Of a stretch of 64,000 nt of DNA, positions 52,001 to 62,241 are shown piece by piece; the stretch's first letter is position 1, and each line of letters starts with the position of its first letter. The notes under the pieces were generated by a model, which ran no database searches, was not told the origin of the DNA, and saw only the letters and a list, made by a program, of their open reading frames with translations. A program made the translations under genes and the position numbers. The DNA comes from Haliclona indistincta (taxonomy: Eukaryota; Porifera; Demospongiae; Haplosclerida; Chalinidae): contig OZ024783.1 of assembly GCA_964017065.1 (NCBI GenBank), forward strand, positions 7,790,391-7,854,390. Reading direction: 5' to 3'.

Positions 52001-54940
52001 AGAGAACTCTTGAATAACCATTTTCTCGATCTGTGTGATAGAAATAAGTCCAGAGTGCAAAGTCTGTGCAATACATTGTCTGTACCAAATAATAGTCTAG
52101 TACAATGGCATGATGCAAATAATAACCAACCTGTAGGAACGGACGCTCATTCTGTGTTAGTATCGATATCTGACTCCATCGAAATGTTCTCACTAAAGCA
52201 ACAAGTGCACGAACAAGATTATGATCAGAAGGATACAGCACATAGTGTCCATTACTCATGGCTGCATCAGCAGAACTGCCAGATGGAGTATATGACAACT
52301 ATTTAAATAGTAGTAATTTTTGTAAAAATATTGCTGAGGAAGTTTACTTGATACTTACCAGTGGTAGTCCATACAATGATATTATGTCAGCAACAGGCTG
52401 AGTAGAGACTGAACAGCCACAACCAATCACACCAATGAGGGTTGGAGAGGGGAGCTGTATTTGAGTCAGGAACTCTCGCACTGCTGTTGGTCCATCACAC
52501 TAAAAGATCAGTAGCCGTTTAATTCCGAACGCCCCCGGCGAAAACCTTTTAAACTATGATATGAATAATTCTCTTTGATGTAATGAGGTATCCAATTTCG
52601 CGTGTTTATCTGTGAGTGGGCGGGTGTAAAAAACATGGCGCCACCGCGCACTGGGCATGGGCAGCAAACTAAGCGCCTTTTTAATTTATCACGCTATTCT
52701 ATGTTTTGCGCCGCTTCGGGTAGCTTGCGGGTACAAGAGCGCTATTTTCCCTCCAGGTAAGTCGAAATCATAGTTTAACCCTTTTACCGCGACGCGCATA
52801 TATTTATGCGCGATGAAATCCACCCGTATACGCGACGCGCATATATATATGCGCGTCTTCGTTACCTCGAAACAGCTACCGCTAGCGCCAGCCAACTTAC
52901 TTTGTTGCAGCCAAAACTCCTTGGCAACGTTGAAACATAGTTGCTATAGTATTCTATCTTGTTTATTGTGGTTTCTAACACTCGTTAGTCTGTGTAAACA
53001 AACGCCCACCAAGCAGTGATAACTGACAGCTTCTTGCTGCAATAGTACAGTGTCTACACAGCTTTGCTGTTGAGACGAGTGCTGTACTTGCTTTCACAGA
53101 CAGTTTGCTACTCAGGCAGAAGAGGGTGGTGTGTGTTTGAATATTATTATCAATCACAGCAATCAACATAAAAGTAATGGAAAGCTTGAACAAGTATTTT
53201 GATCTTGAGCAGACAGCAAAAACACGTCAAGGTATCAGCAGATAGCATGGTAGTTTCTCAGCACTGTAATAGATGAGAAGAGGCTAATATCACTGCTAAC
53301 ATGAGCATAATATAACTGTACAACTGAAGTGTATGACACACTAACTACTGCCATGGCTAACATCAAGCTACAATGCACACGCCATGACTGCCATCAAGCT
53401 ACAATACACACAACAATCACGACATTTTTCAGCCAAGACGACACACATGCATTACTGGTTATAATGTAAGAGACACTATCACCAAGCACACACAAGCAAA
53501 AGAAACATTATACACAAGATAAATACATTCTATTTTCACCTTTTTAAAGATTACAATCGTCCATAGCAAGCCTGAGCATCCTGACGATACACACGTCGCT
53601 CACGTACGCTGTACAGAGAAAGCAGTGTTCTTTGCTGGCACAATAAGTATAAAAATGTACTCACCTGGTTGTCACAAATAACTCAATAGCTTGCTAGTAG
53701 ATAGCTCAAGGCAAACCAGATGTTTATAACACTTACTAAGCTGTTGGAAGTGTGAAATAGTGATACAAAGTGTGCAGCAACAAAGCTGTGTTCTCCTGGA
53801 AATTATTTCTGTTCTAGTTGAGGCAGAAAATGAGCTCCAACAAGGCTGTCAACAGCAGTTGTGCTTAGTAACACACACAAAAAGGCTCCCTCAATGACCA
53901 TGGTCAAGTTCTAAACATCCTAAGAGGCTGTAGTTGCCGTGTACACAGAGCAACACGAAGGAGAAGCGTGACAACTCACTCGTCCGCCATCACTTGCTGA
54001 CGAGTAGCTTTGACGGGTCATACAAAGCTTAAAAGTTTACTAGCAAAGCTCTGGAGTACACTAGTATGATAGACAACACTCACTTAGCTGTAGCAAACAC
54101 GCAGAGGCGAGTAGAAGCGGCACAAACTGCTCTCCAAGTTACAGCAACATGATTGGAAAAATGGCGGTGAGGTAGGTGGAGTTAGACACGCCCGGTACAA
54201 GTTGAAAGCCGTTGATGATGTCGTTATCACGCTCAAACAGTCTTCCACAATGGCCAAGGTCCAGTTTTGAACAACACAGAAGGTTCCTGGTACAGCTTAC
54301 GCTGCGTGGTGTAGGGAAGAAGCGAAGAATAGTTGCTCGCGTAAGTGTATGATGGTAGCAGATAGCTTTGACGGTCCAACTCAAGCTTTGATGGACAAAT
54401 AACAGTAGCCCAGGACATAGTACAGGTTGAGAAAACATTGTCGTACCTCTAGCTTCCGCGCTGAAGCGTCCAGAGCAGAGACAAAGCGCAGTACCGAGAT
54501 AGCTGTCACAATTCAAAAACAGCCATCGCGTGACGTGGGTGGAGCAACGTTTACAATTAATCGCGGTAAGAGGGTTAAACCGGTTATAAACCTCGGTTTT
54601 CGGTGCGTATGTGAATTTGGATTCCTCGGCTTCGCCCTCGGTATCCAAATTCCCATATACACCTCTACCTCGGTGTATAACCTACATAATAAACAAAATT
54701 GTTAAAAATAGAAACCTTGTTATCAATGATAACTGAAAGATTCAATTCATAGCCATTCAGAAGTGATGGATCACTGTTTATCCGTTCTAAGGCTTGGTTA
54801 AAGGCTACTGCAACTCCGCTTGTGTTAAACCGTGTTGAATTGGAAACCATCAGCATGATATACAGATTTTCTGATTCTACTGTTTGTGAACAGAGAGATT
54901 CCTTTAAAAAGAGAATCCACAGGACGAATAGGCTGATCAT
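49022..54940 (-). CDS. GABA-B-type receptor, second copy, with first exon
   Basis: The coding exons 49022-52499 repeat those of 39894-43371. Here the signal-peptide exon is present: 54716-54940, MISLFVLWILFLKESL... through RFNTSGVAVAFNQALERINS and YELNLSVIIDNK, with a donor at 54716 in phase with CDGPTAVREF at 52499. No stop is seen in exon 1. The first intron is ~2.2 kb and filled by repeat D. The product is predicted to be a secretory-pathway, seven-TM GABA-B-type receptor with a cytoplasmic coiled coil that could support dimerisation. If the 9 kb repeat is an artefact, this is the true single locus and 39894-43371 is its shadow. Confidence 0.8.
50313..50773. mobile_element. Inverted-repeat element in the receptor TM1-TM2 intron (copy 2)
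   Basis: Duplicate of 41185-41645 through the 9 kb repeat, identical including the poly-G tract length. Confidence 0.7.
52789..54700 (+). mobile_element. Diverged repeat related to the hairpin-arm family (copy D) plus flanking repeats
   Basis: Occupies receptor intron 1. From ~53240 it aligns loosely with the body of copy B: CTCAGCACTGTAATAGATG (cf. 16094), GTACAGCTTACGC(T/C)G (cf. 16309), and CGCGCTGAAGCG-like plus CCAGAGCAGAGA (cf. 16480), ending near AGAGGGTTAA. Hairpin arms and the 24 bp palindrome are absent. The left side (52789-52860) has an inverted GCGACGCGCATATAT repeat. The right side (54575-54690) is a small inverted element (GGTTATAAACCTCGG ... CTCGGTGTATAACC). No real gene was recognised in the 510-base ORF on the minus strand here. 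Confidence 0.5.
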
Positions 54941-55149
54941 CTTTACGCAAAGGGCTCGAATTGAACGGTACTGTACGCTGTACGCTTTTAATATTGCTGC
55001 ATGCATTATTGTAGGCGGAGCTAGTTCGTGATGCACGCACGCAGGGGGTATGACAAGCTAATTTATTCTGACTTATTGCTGACATAGCTTCACGTAGGCA
55101 ATAATATTAAGTAAACCAGAATACACTGCGCCGGTCTTGTACTAGTAGA

Positions 55150-57155
55150 GGCCCTGACTAAGATTCGTATGCATTTAATTTAGGAGAGGATAACTCAACT
55201 GTTTTAGAATAATTTGACCCCAAGGAATAAGATGTGATATGTGCCTAATTGTCTATCCGCTGCGAAATACTCTAAAATGACCACGCCCTTTTTATCGGCA
55301 GTGTCACTAACAATAATTGCTTTATCTTCTTAACCATTAATTAGTAACATACTTTCTGGCAACTGTTCTAAGGTAATATGACCCTAAGGAATGTATTGAG
55401 ATGTGTGCCAAAACCAACATTCACTGCAAAAAATGGCTACATCTTTTTCAGAAATGCATTACATCTCTATTTTAAAGAGTTTAATTTTTTAAGATTCTGA
55501 TGGTTTGAAAACAATACAACTACAGGGTAGTACCAACAAAAAGACAGTAATATTGATTAACTTGAGGAGTCACATTATTAATAATTATAAACTTAGGCAG
55601 CATAATTATTTTTAGTATTACAAGAATGATGTTCCATGATAGGGTTTTTGCAGGATTCCCCTCCTTTATACTTGCAGTATTTGCAGCACTTGATTCCAGC
55701 TACCCTGCAGCGACATATCCATTCTTGTGGGCACATTTACCACATGTACAAGGATCAGGAAGGCCTTCAGGCTGGGGGTAACAACAATACAAGGAACTAT
55801 TAAATTTTCAGACTTGTTTTTTCACAAAAGTGAAACCATACGACTCAGCGTTCATTTCTAAACTGGCATCTTTAAGTGGGACTTGCATCCATAGCTGTTG
55901 TTGATAATATGCCCCATATGCTTTCTTGCATTGGCTGACGTGCAGGGAATTTTCTCAAAGTCCATTTTGCTATTAAAAGCAACAAGACGCAAGCCATCAA
56001 ATGTTTCCAAGTCTGTTGTTGGCTTGAGACACCTTACTAGAAAATTTTAAGCCATCTGTATCATACTCTCTGTCAACTCTGAGTTGTTAAAGTTCTGTAT
56101 CAGTGTTATAAAATTGTATGTAGCAATCGGTGTCTCACGCCAACAAAAGACTTGGAAACATTTGATGACTTGCTCATTGCTGCTTTTAATAGCAATTCCC
56201 TCAAAATGAAATTTGAGAAAATTCCCTGCATGTCAGCCAATGCAAGAAAGCACATGGGGCATATTGTCAACAATAGCTATGGATACAAGCCCCACTTAAA
56301 GATGCCAGTTTAGAAATTAACGATGAGTCGTATGGCTTCACTTTTGTGAAAAAACGAGACTGAAAATTTAATAGTTCCTGGTACAGTGAAACCTGTCTTA
56401 AGGACCACTTGTGTAATAAGACCACCTCTATATTAAGACCAAAATTTTCGATCATTTTATACATGATTTTATATAGGCACTCTCTTTAAGACCACAAATT
56501 TTGTTCCCAAGGGTGGTCTTATTAAGCAGGTTTCACTGTATTGTTACCCCCCCAGCCTGAAAACCTTCGTGATTCTTGTACATGTGGTAAATGCGCCCAC
56601 AAGAATGGATATGTCGACGTCGCTGCAGGGTAGCTGGAATCAAGTGTTGCAAATACTTCAAGTATAAAGGAGGTGAATCCTGCAAAAATCCTATATTAAT
56701 TGGGAACATCATTCTCGTAATACTAATACTGCCTAAGTTTATATTTAAGTGACTCCTCAAGTTAATAATTATTATGTCTTTTTGTTGGTACTACCCTGTA
56801 GTTGTAACCATCAGAAAAATAATAAACTCTTTAAATTGAGATGTAATGCATTTCTGAAAAAGATGTAGCCATTTTTGCAGTGAATATTGGTTTTGGCACA
56901 CATCCCAATACATTCCTTAGGGTCGTATTACCTTAGAACAGTTGCCAGAAAGTATTTTACTAAAATGGTTTAGAAGATAGAGCAATTATTGTTAGTGGCA
57001 TGCACTGCCGATAAAAAGGGAGTGGTAATTTTAGAGTATTTCACAGCGGATAGAAAATCTGGCACACATCACATCTTATTCCTTGGGGTCAAATTACCCT
57101 AAAACAGTTGAGTTATCCTCTCCTAAATTAAAGGCATACAATCTTAGTCAGGGCC
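55150..57155. mobile_element. Foldback element with ~0.9 kb inverted arms and a coding remnant
   Basis: The left arm from 55150 (GGCCCTGACTAAGATTCGTA) mirrors the right arm ending 57155 (CTTAGTCAGGGCC). Correspondence holds through GAGGATAACTCAACTGTTTT, ACTGCAAAAAATGGCTACAT, and TCCAGCTACCCTGCAGCGAC, to a ~100 bp centre near 56036-56136. The minus strand of the left arm (and the mirrored plus strand of the right arm) encodes a cysteine-rich CRCRVAGIKCCKYCKYKGGE stretch, like the C-terminal Cys-rich tail of some transposase-like proteins. It is not an intact gene. The right arm is interrupted by a MITE at 56384-56538. It occupies the interval between two receptor genes. Confidence 0.75.
56384..56538. 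mobile_element. Tc1/mariner-type MITE nested in the foldback element
   Basis: Second copy of the family at 26159-26319: CAGTGAAACCTGTCTTAAGG ... AAGCAGGTTTCACTG, with TA duplication (56382-56383, 56539-56540). The left arm of the host foldback shows the empty site (around 55790-55805), so this insertion postdates formation of the palindrome. Confidence 0.9.
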
Positions 57156-58490
57156 TAGACTATTGATGGAGCTCGTACGACATCACAGCTCGAGAATACT
57201 GCACATTAATTGACAAGTAGTCGCTACGCATGTATAATTGTGAACTTAATTGTGTATGAAGATTATAGTTTGGATCAGTAAAATCGTCACTACTCTAATA
57301 CTATGAACTTAATTCTAACGAATTTGTTGCTTTGATCCTGTTCAGTGTCATGCAGCCTGGTAATTATTGTGAGAGAAAAAGATTCTTTCAGACTCCGTCA
57401 TTTCTATGTGGATGTGAATTAAACTCGTATAATTATATGTACGTCGAGAGAGCAAATACTTTCTCACATGATCATGATCTGATGAATGAGCACATGGGTT
57501 ATTTATTTAGTTGTTGCTTAAGAGACAATTATATTTCTTGTTCCAATTGAGCTATTTTAGTCTTAATTGTCTCCAATCACAGAATTATCTGTAGACTATC
57601 ATTGGTATTAAACACTCTCTCTCCTTTTGGATCTTGCCAAAGAGATATCATCTATGATGAAAAGTTGCAGTGCGGCATATGTTGAAATTAATGCACCATA
57701 CCTTCGGTATAAAGGTCAATCCTACAATAGCACTAGCAGCTAGAATATTACTATAATGTGCATTGTGCTTACATTTTGGTATTCTCCAATTGGGCTGGTG
57801 AAGGCTCTTGGTATTGTGGCTGGTATTGAGAAGCCAATCACTAATGAACGAATTTCACGAACCCTCGGCGTTTTGCAAATATTGTAGAGTTAGCACTAAG
57901 CTCCCTAGTTGGGGATTGCAGCAGGGGATTGCAGCAGGAGTTTGCAGCTAGTGCCAACCTGCTTAGCTTATATGCTGTAGCTATATTGAAACTACTGCTG
58001 TAAATCACAAAACTCTCGGCGTGTTGCACATTGCCTCCTTAGTTATGGTGTGCAGAAGGAGCTTTGCAGCTAAAGCCAACCTGCTTGCTATTGAAACTGC
58101 ACTGCTAACCAGAAGACAGCAAAGTGCTGACCACAAGACAAGGTGTGACAAGTGGGCGTGACCGTGATCACTGATGCTCTGGCTTTGATCGGCTTTTTCT
58201 TGAGTTGTCTACGCACCTCTAGAGCTGTCCTGAAGTTTAGATGGAGTCTACAAGTACCTAGGTAGTCAACTATGGGCGCTTTTGTCGCCAGAGAGGTCCA
58301 AGATGGCTGCCATGGTGAGCCAGCCATACATAACTCGAGAACGAAAGCACTTTAGCAAAATCCACGAGTCACATTGCAAGCCATTGTCGTGCTAAGCCTG
58401 TTCATACCTTTACCGAGTTTCTGAAGTGAGCGATGGTCTCTGCAGCTCGATGGACAGAACGAACGAATGAGTGAACGACAAACCAAGTAC

Positions 58491-59108
58491 CTTTTTTTTT
58501 TTACTGTTGCCCTCTACGGGATAATAATGACAAAAACAAGAACTAAGTAGATGAAATAAAAAAATATAGAGTCAGTCTGTGAACTTTAGACATGAGATTT
58601 TCTCAGCAAGGTTAATAAGATCATGAAAGTTCTTGTTCTCCAGCCATTGTATTGTGGTCTCAGTGCTGTATTTTGACTCAGGTAGATGACTTGAAAACAG
58701 ATGTTCATAATAGTTCGATGGAATTTTATCGCCACAATGAGGACATAGTCTCTCACCAAAGGTCGGTCTTGAAAGAGCACTAAAAAACCCCTGCATTAGC
58801 TTAGTTCCACGAACACCCAGCTCAAGTGCCTCATCCCATATGCTGTTCCAACTTGAGGCAATATTAGCTGTAGCTGACACAAGTGAGAGCGAGGGATGAG
58901 ACTTGGACTCCGCTAGTGTTCCTTCCCAGTCACTCGCAAGAATATCTTGCTTCGCATCATGAACAATTGAAAGTGCATCAGGAGGATTGTGAAGACAGAG
59001 TTGCAGGAAATTGGTGCCAAAGAAGCTCTCCAGAAAACGGCATTGTTGTACCAGACTGATTTCATAAACATCATCCGTAACCCTCGCGCATGCGTAACCC
59101 TCGCGCAT
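58491..59108 (-). pseudogene. 5'-truncated non-LTR retrotransposon end (RT ORF C-terminus plus poly-A)
   Basis: The minus strand is open for ~178 codons to a TAG-type stop at 58572, then has a short 3' UTR and an A-run (T-run 58492-58502 on the plus strand). The protein holds a WNSIWDEALELGVRGTKLMQ segment and LCPHCGDKIPSNYYEHLF, resembling the post-RT tail with a Cys/His knuckle found at the end of Jockey/CR1-like ORF2 proteins. The RT and endonuclease domains are absent, so it cannot be functional. Family placement is by pattern only. Confidence 0.55.
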
Positions 59109-59278
59109 GCGCCGAGGGTTACGTAACCCTCGCGCATGGGAAGGAACACTAGCGGAGGGTTACACTAGCCGAGGGTTACGTAACCCTCGCGCATGGTTAC
59201 GTAACCCTCGCGCGAGGGTTACGTAACCCTCGCGTAACCCTCGCGCAGTACCGTAACCCTCGCGCATGCGCCGAGGGT
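59085..59278. repeat. Cluster of GTAACCCTCGCGCATGCG palindromic units
   Basis: At least eight partial or complete units of CGTAACCCTCGCGCATGCG and CGAGGGTTACG within ~195 bp, in both orientations, able to form nested hairpins. Related motifs occur at 3846-3925, 4075-4090 and 4170-4200. Confidence 0.9.
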
Positions 59279-59724
59279 TAACAACACAACCACTATTGAT
59301 ACAACAATTGCTATGAATATTCCTAGGTGCCAATCAGTTATAATTATTCTATAGCATAATGCCGAAAATAATACTGGGTACACTCACATCACAATTGCTC
59401 ACCTTCTTTTTGGAAGTCGGATCATGAAATATGTAATGGATTCTCCACATCTTACCCAAAATTGGACCAAATATCAACGTGTAACCAAAACAATTCACGA
59501 TAGTTTCCATCTATGCAAAGAAAGTTACTAACTCATGTGTGACACAGAAACCAAGATGATCTAAACCTTGCAGAGAACATTCCACACAGCGAGACTACTG
59601 GAAACAGGTATCAGAACAAAAATAGAAGAGTATATGAGTATAGCCCCTGCAATAATGCAGTAATTGAGGTTAGGGCTAGTGAGACGTACAATTCTGCATC
59701 AAAACAGATAAACATAAAATACTA

Positions 59725-60580
59725 AAGTAAAGTAAAAAAGTTTTAATTAAAAAAAACTAAAGTGTAGGGATGACACTTGCAAAAGTAAAGGAACAAGATG
59801 GGATGATGCTTGCAAAAGTAAAGGAACAAGATGGGATGCTGCTTGCAAAAGTAAAGGAACAAGATGGGATGATGCTTGCAAAAGTAAAGGAACAAGATGA
59901 GATGATGCTTGCAAATATAAAAGTCCCAAGTATCCCTACATCAGCGGCTTGCTGCGATGACGTGCAACTGACAGATGCAGAATCCTCTTCCTAAAACTCA
60001 TTTTCACACATGAGTAGCCGCCATCTTAGTTCGAGGTCATCCCTACATATCATTGCCGATCGGCAATGATAATACCTTTACAACCGTCAATTACTTAATC
60101 AGACTGCGTCCTCTAAACCACAGATATATACCTCTAGTTATTTACAACCGTCAACTACTTCAACGGACTGCGTCCTCCAAACACAGATATCTCTAGTTAT
60201 CTGTCAACTATTTCATCGGACTGCGTCCTCCAAAACAGATACCTCTAGTTATTTACAACCGTCAATTACTTCATCGGACTGCGTCCTCCAAAACACAGAC
60301 ACCTCTAGTTATTTACAACTGTCAACCACTTCATCGGACTGCGTCCTCCTTCAAGCCGCTGATGTAGGGATACTTGGGACTTTCATATTTGCAAGCATCA
60401 TCTCATCTTGTTCCTTTACTTTTGCAAGCATCATCCCATCTTGTTCCTTTACTTTTGCAAGCAGCATCCCATCTTGTTCCTTTACTTTTGCAAGCATCAT
60501 CCCATCTTGTTCCTTTACTTTTGCAAGTGTCATCCCTACACTTTTTAGTTTTTTTTTATTAAAACTTTTTTACTTTACTT
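59725..60580. repeat. Palindromic arms and central array of copy C
   Basis: Arms 59725-59951 and 60352-60580 are inverted and share C-only variants (GATGCTGCTTGC, GATGAGATGATGC, GATGACACTTGC), with only a few differences. The central region 59952-60351 has about five CGGACTGCGTCCTCC units plus the nested 3'-end fragment. Confidence 0.9.
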
Positions 60581-61253
60581 GTTCCTGTTACTTTTTTGAT
60601 CACTATCAGTTTGAATTTATTAGCTGTATTCTATGCTAGCTTTTGTTTTATTTTACAACTCTGTGAGCAGCAAGTATACTAGTCTAGTAGATCAGAAGGT
60701 GCATAGCCTCTAGACCGGCAGAGAGTCAAGGAACATGGAATGTTATTATCGGCAATCACAACTTGAGAATAATGAAAGGTTTAAATTAGTTAGAGAGGTT
60801 GAGAGTATGAGTTGACAACATGATATTTCTTACAACTGTAATGGTTGAAGAAGAGACTAACACTAACAACTCAGTACGTGGAACACTATGATGATCATGG
60901 CTGCAAGCCAGTCCGTAAACTATACCGTACGGTCCCAGGCTTCAGCATGTTGATGTCGATATCACGATCACAGAGGCTTCTAGCTTTTTACAATGACCAA
61001 TGTCCAGTTGTCAACAGCACAAGGGTCCTATGGGTACAGCTTACGCCGGGTAGAGTAAGAAACGTTTTAGCTAGCCTAGCTAGCTAGATCGGGTAAGTAG
61101 CACCGTGAGATCACCGTCGTCCGGTTCGCGTTTGCCGTGGGTCATGATGTCAGCATAGACAGATCAGTGTTACCCAGGGCATAGTATACTGCTTGTTCGT
61201 ACCTCTAGGCTCTAGCTTGCGCGCTGAAGCGCCCAGAAAGCGAGAACCAAGCT

Positions 61254-62241
61254 CAGTTTTAAGGGTGGAAATTCCAAACATCAGGATTACGAATATTTTG
61301 GTTTCTACTGTTAGTTGAAGGCTTGGTCAGTCACACTGATAGGGATGCGGCTAATATGCGGGCACTGCTTCCGGCATAATAGGTAATTTTTTTCCGAGCA
61401 TTATTCGAAGCATAATCGGTAAAAAATGTAATATAATTGGTAGGTGTGGTCGTTACACCCACCATATTTGAATGCGCGTTCGAGTTCAACAGCAACACAA
61501 GAACAAGCAAGCACATATTGCATTCGAAAATGCGTTGTCATCTTGTCGACAGTAAGCTAGCAGCTGTGAGCTGCCTTAGACTGCCTATCAATCGTTCAAT
61601 CGTTTGTTTCAATGATCACGTGAGGCTTAAATAAGTAGCATAATTGTGAGCATAATCGGTGAAAATTTTGAGCAGTGCGGCATAGAATAATGGGTAAATT
61701 TTTGAGCATAATAGCCTCATCCCTACACACTGATCACCCAAGAAAGTCGCCATTCGTCTTGTGGGCGTAGCAAGCCCCACCCAATGACGAAAAGTTGCGT
61801 TTCTTTCCTGAGCATGCCACACCCACACAAAATGTCAGACATAAACGTTGGTACACAAGGAAGAAACGTATGTATGGGATTTTGCAAAAAGGTCTCTGTC
61901 TGTAAGTTACAGAGGGGCGAATATTTAATGAGAACAAACGATTTCGGCAAAAATCCCTTACCAGCAAGAGCGATGGAAGAAGATACATCTCCTTTTGCCA
62001 GAGCGCCAAAAAAATGCCGCCTGACGCCCTCCCGTCCTCCCCACGACCCACCCACCCCTATGTGGGTCTCTCCTGATTGCCGAGTACTAAATAATTTTGT
62101 TCCAAATACAGCAAGTGCTACTGGAGTGTGGGTACACCCATTTTCCTTGTAAAACGGGCAAGTAATAGCCAGGACACTGTAGATTATATTGTGCAAAGGG
62201 CAGCAAGAAAGAATAGTTCGGGTTTTCCTGGCTTAAAACTG
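61254..62241. mobile_element. ~985 bp element nested in copy C
   Basis: Present in copy C and absent at the equivalent point of copy B (16510). Ends are CAGTTTTAAG and CTTAAAACTG. Within it, 61338-61735 forms a second, imperfect inverted pair (GATAGGGATGCGGCTAATATGC against GCATAATAGCCTCATCCCTA), with repeated AGCATAAT-CGGTAAA motifs. Reading frames on both strands of 61723-62196 have no family resemblance. Confidence 0.6.

Larger units (their letters stand above)
43871..52788. repeat. 8,918 bp block, second copy of the near-identical direct repeat
   Basis: Begins immediately after the N run and repeats 34743-43660 at a constant offset. It ends where GCGACGCGCATA replaces the first copy's final TCGCGGTGCG. 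It contains duplicate receptor genes, MITEs and the tomosyn-exon relic. Confidence 0.95.
57845..59278. mobile_element. 1.43 kb composite insertion in a receptor exon, TAA target duplication
   Basis: TAA at 57842-57844 and 59279-59281 flanks the insert; the paralogous exon reads through as CACTAACAACAC (40696 on the plus strand). ACCCTCGGCG occurs near the left end, and GCGCCGAGGGT closes the right end. Inside: a ~150 bp tandem pair (57857-58110) containing GCCAACCTGCTT, a non-LTR retrotransposon 3' end (58491-59108), and a GTAACCCTCGCG palindrome cluster (59085-59278). A 3 bp TWA duplication suggests PIF/Harbinger; that assignment is tentative. Confidence 0.7.

Noticed and set aside
54139..54648. 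169-codon ORF on the minus strand
   Set aside because: Lies in a repeat related to element B, has no recognisable domain, and the homologous stretches of A, B and C are not open in this frame.
61723..62196. ORFs of 105-157 codons on both strands
   Set aside because: Overlapping open frames on both strands inside a nested element, without domain signatures; most likely chance.
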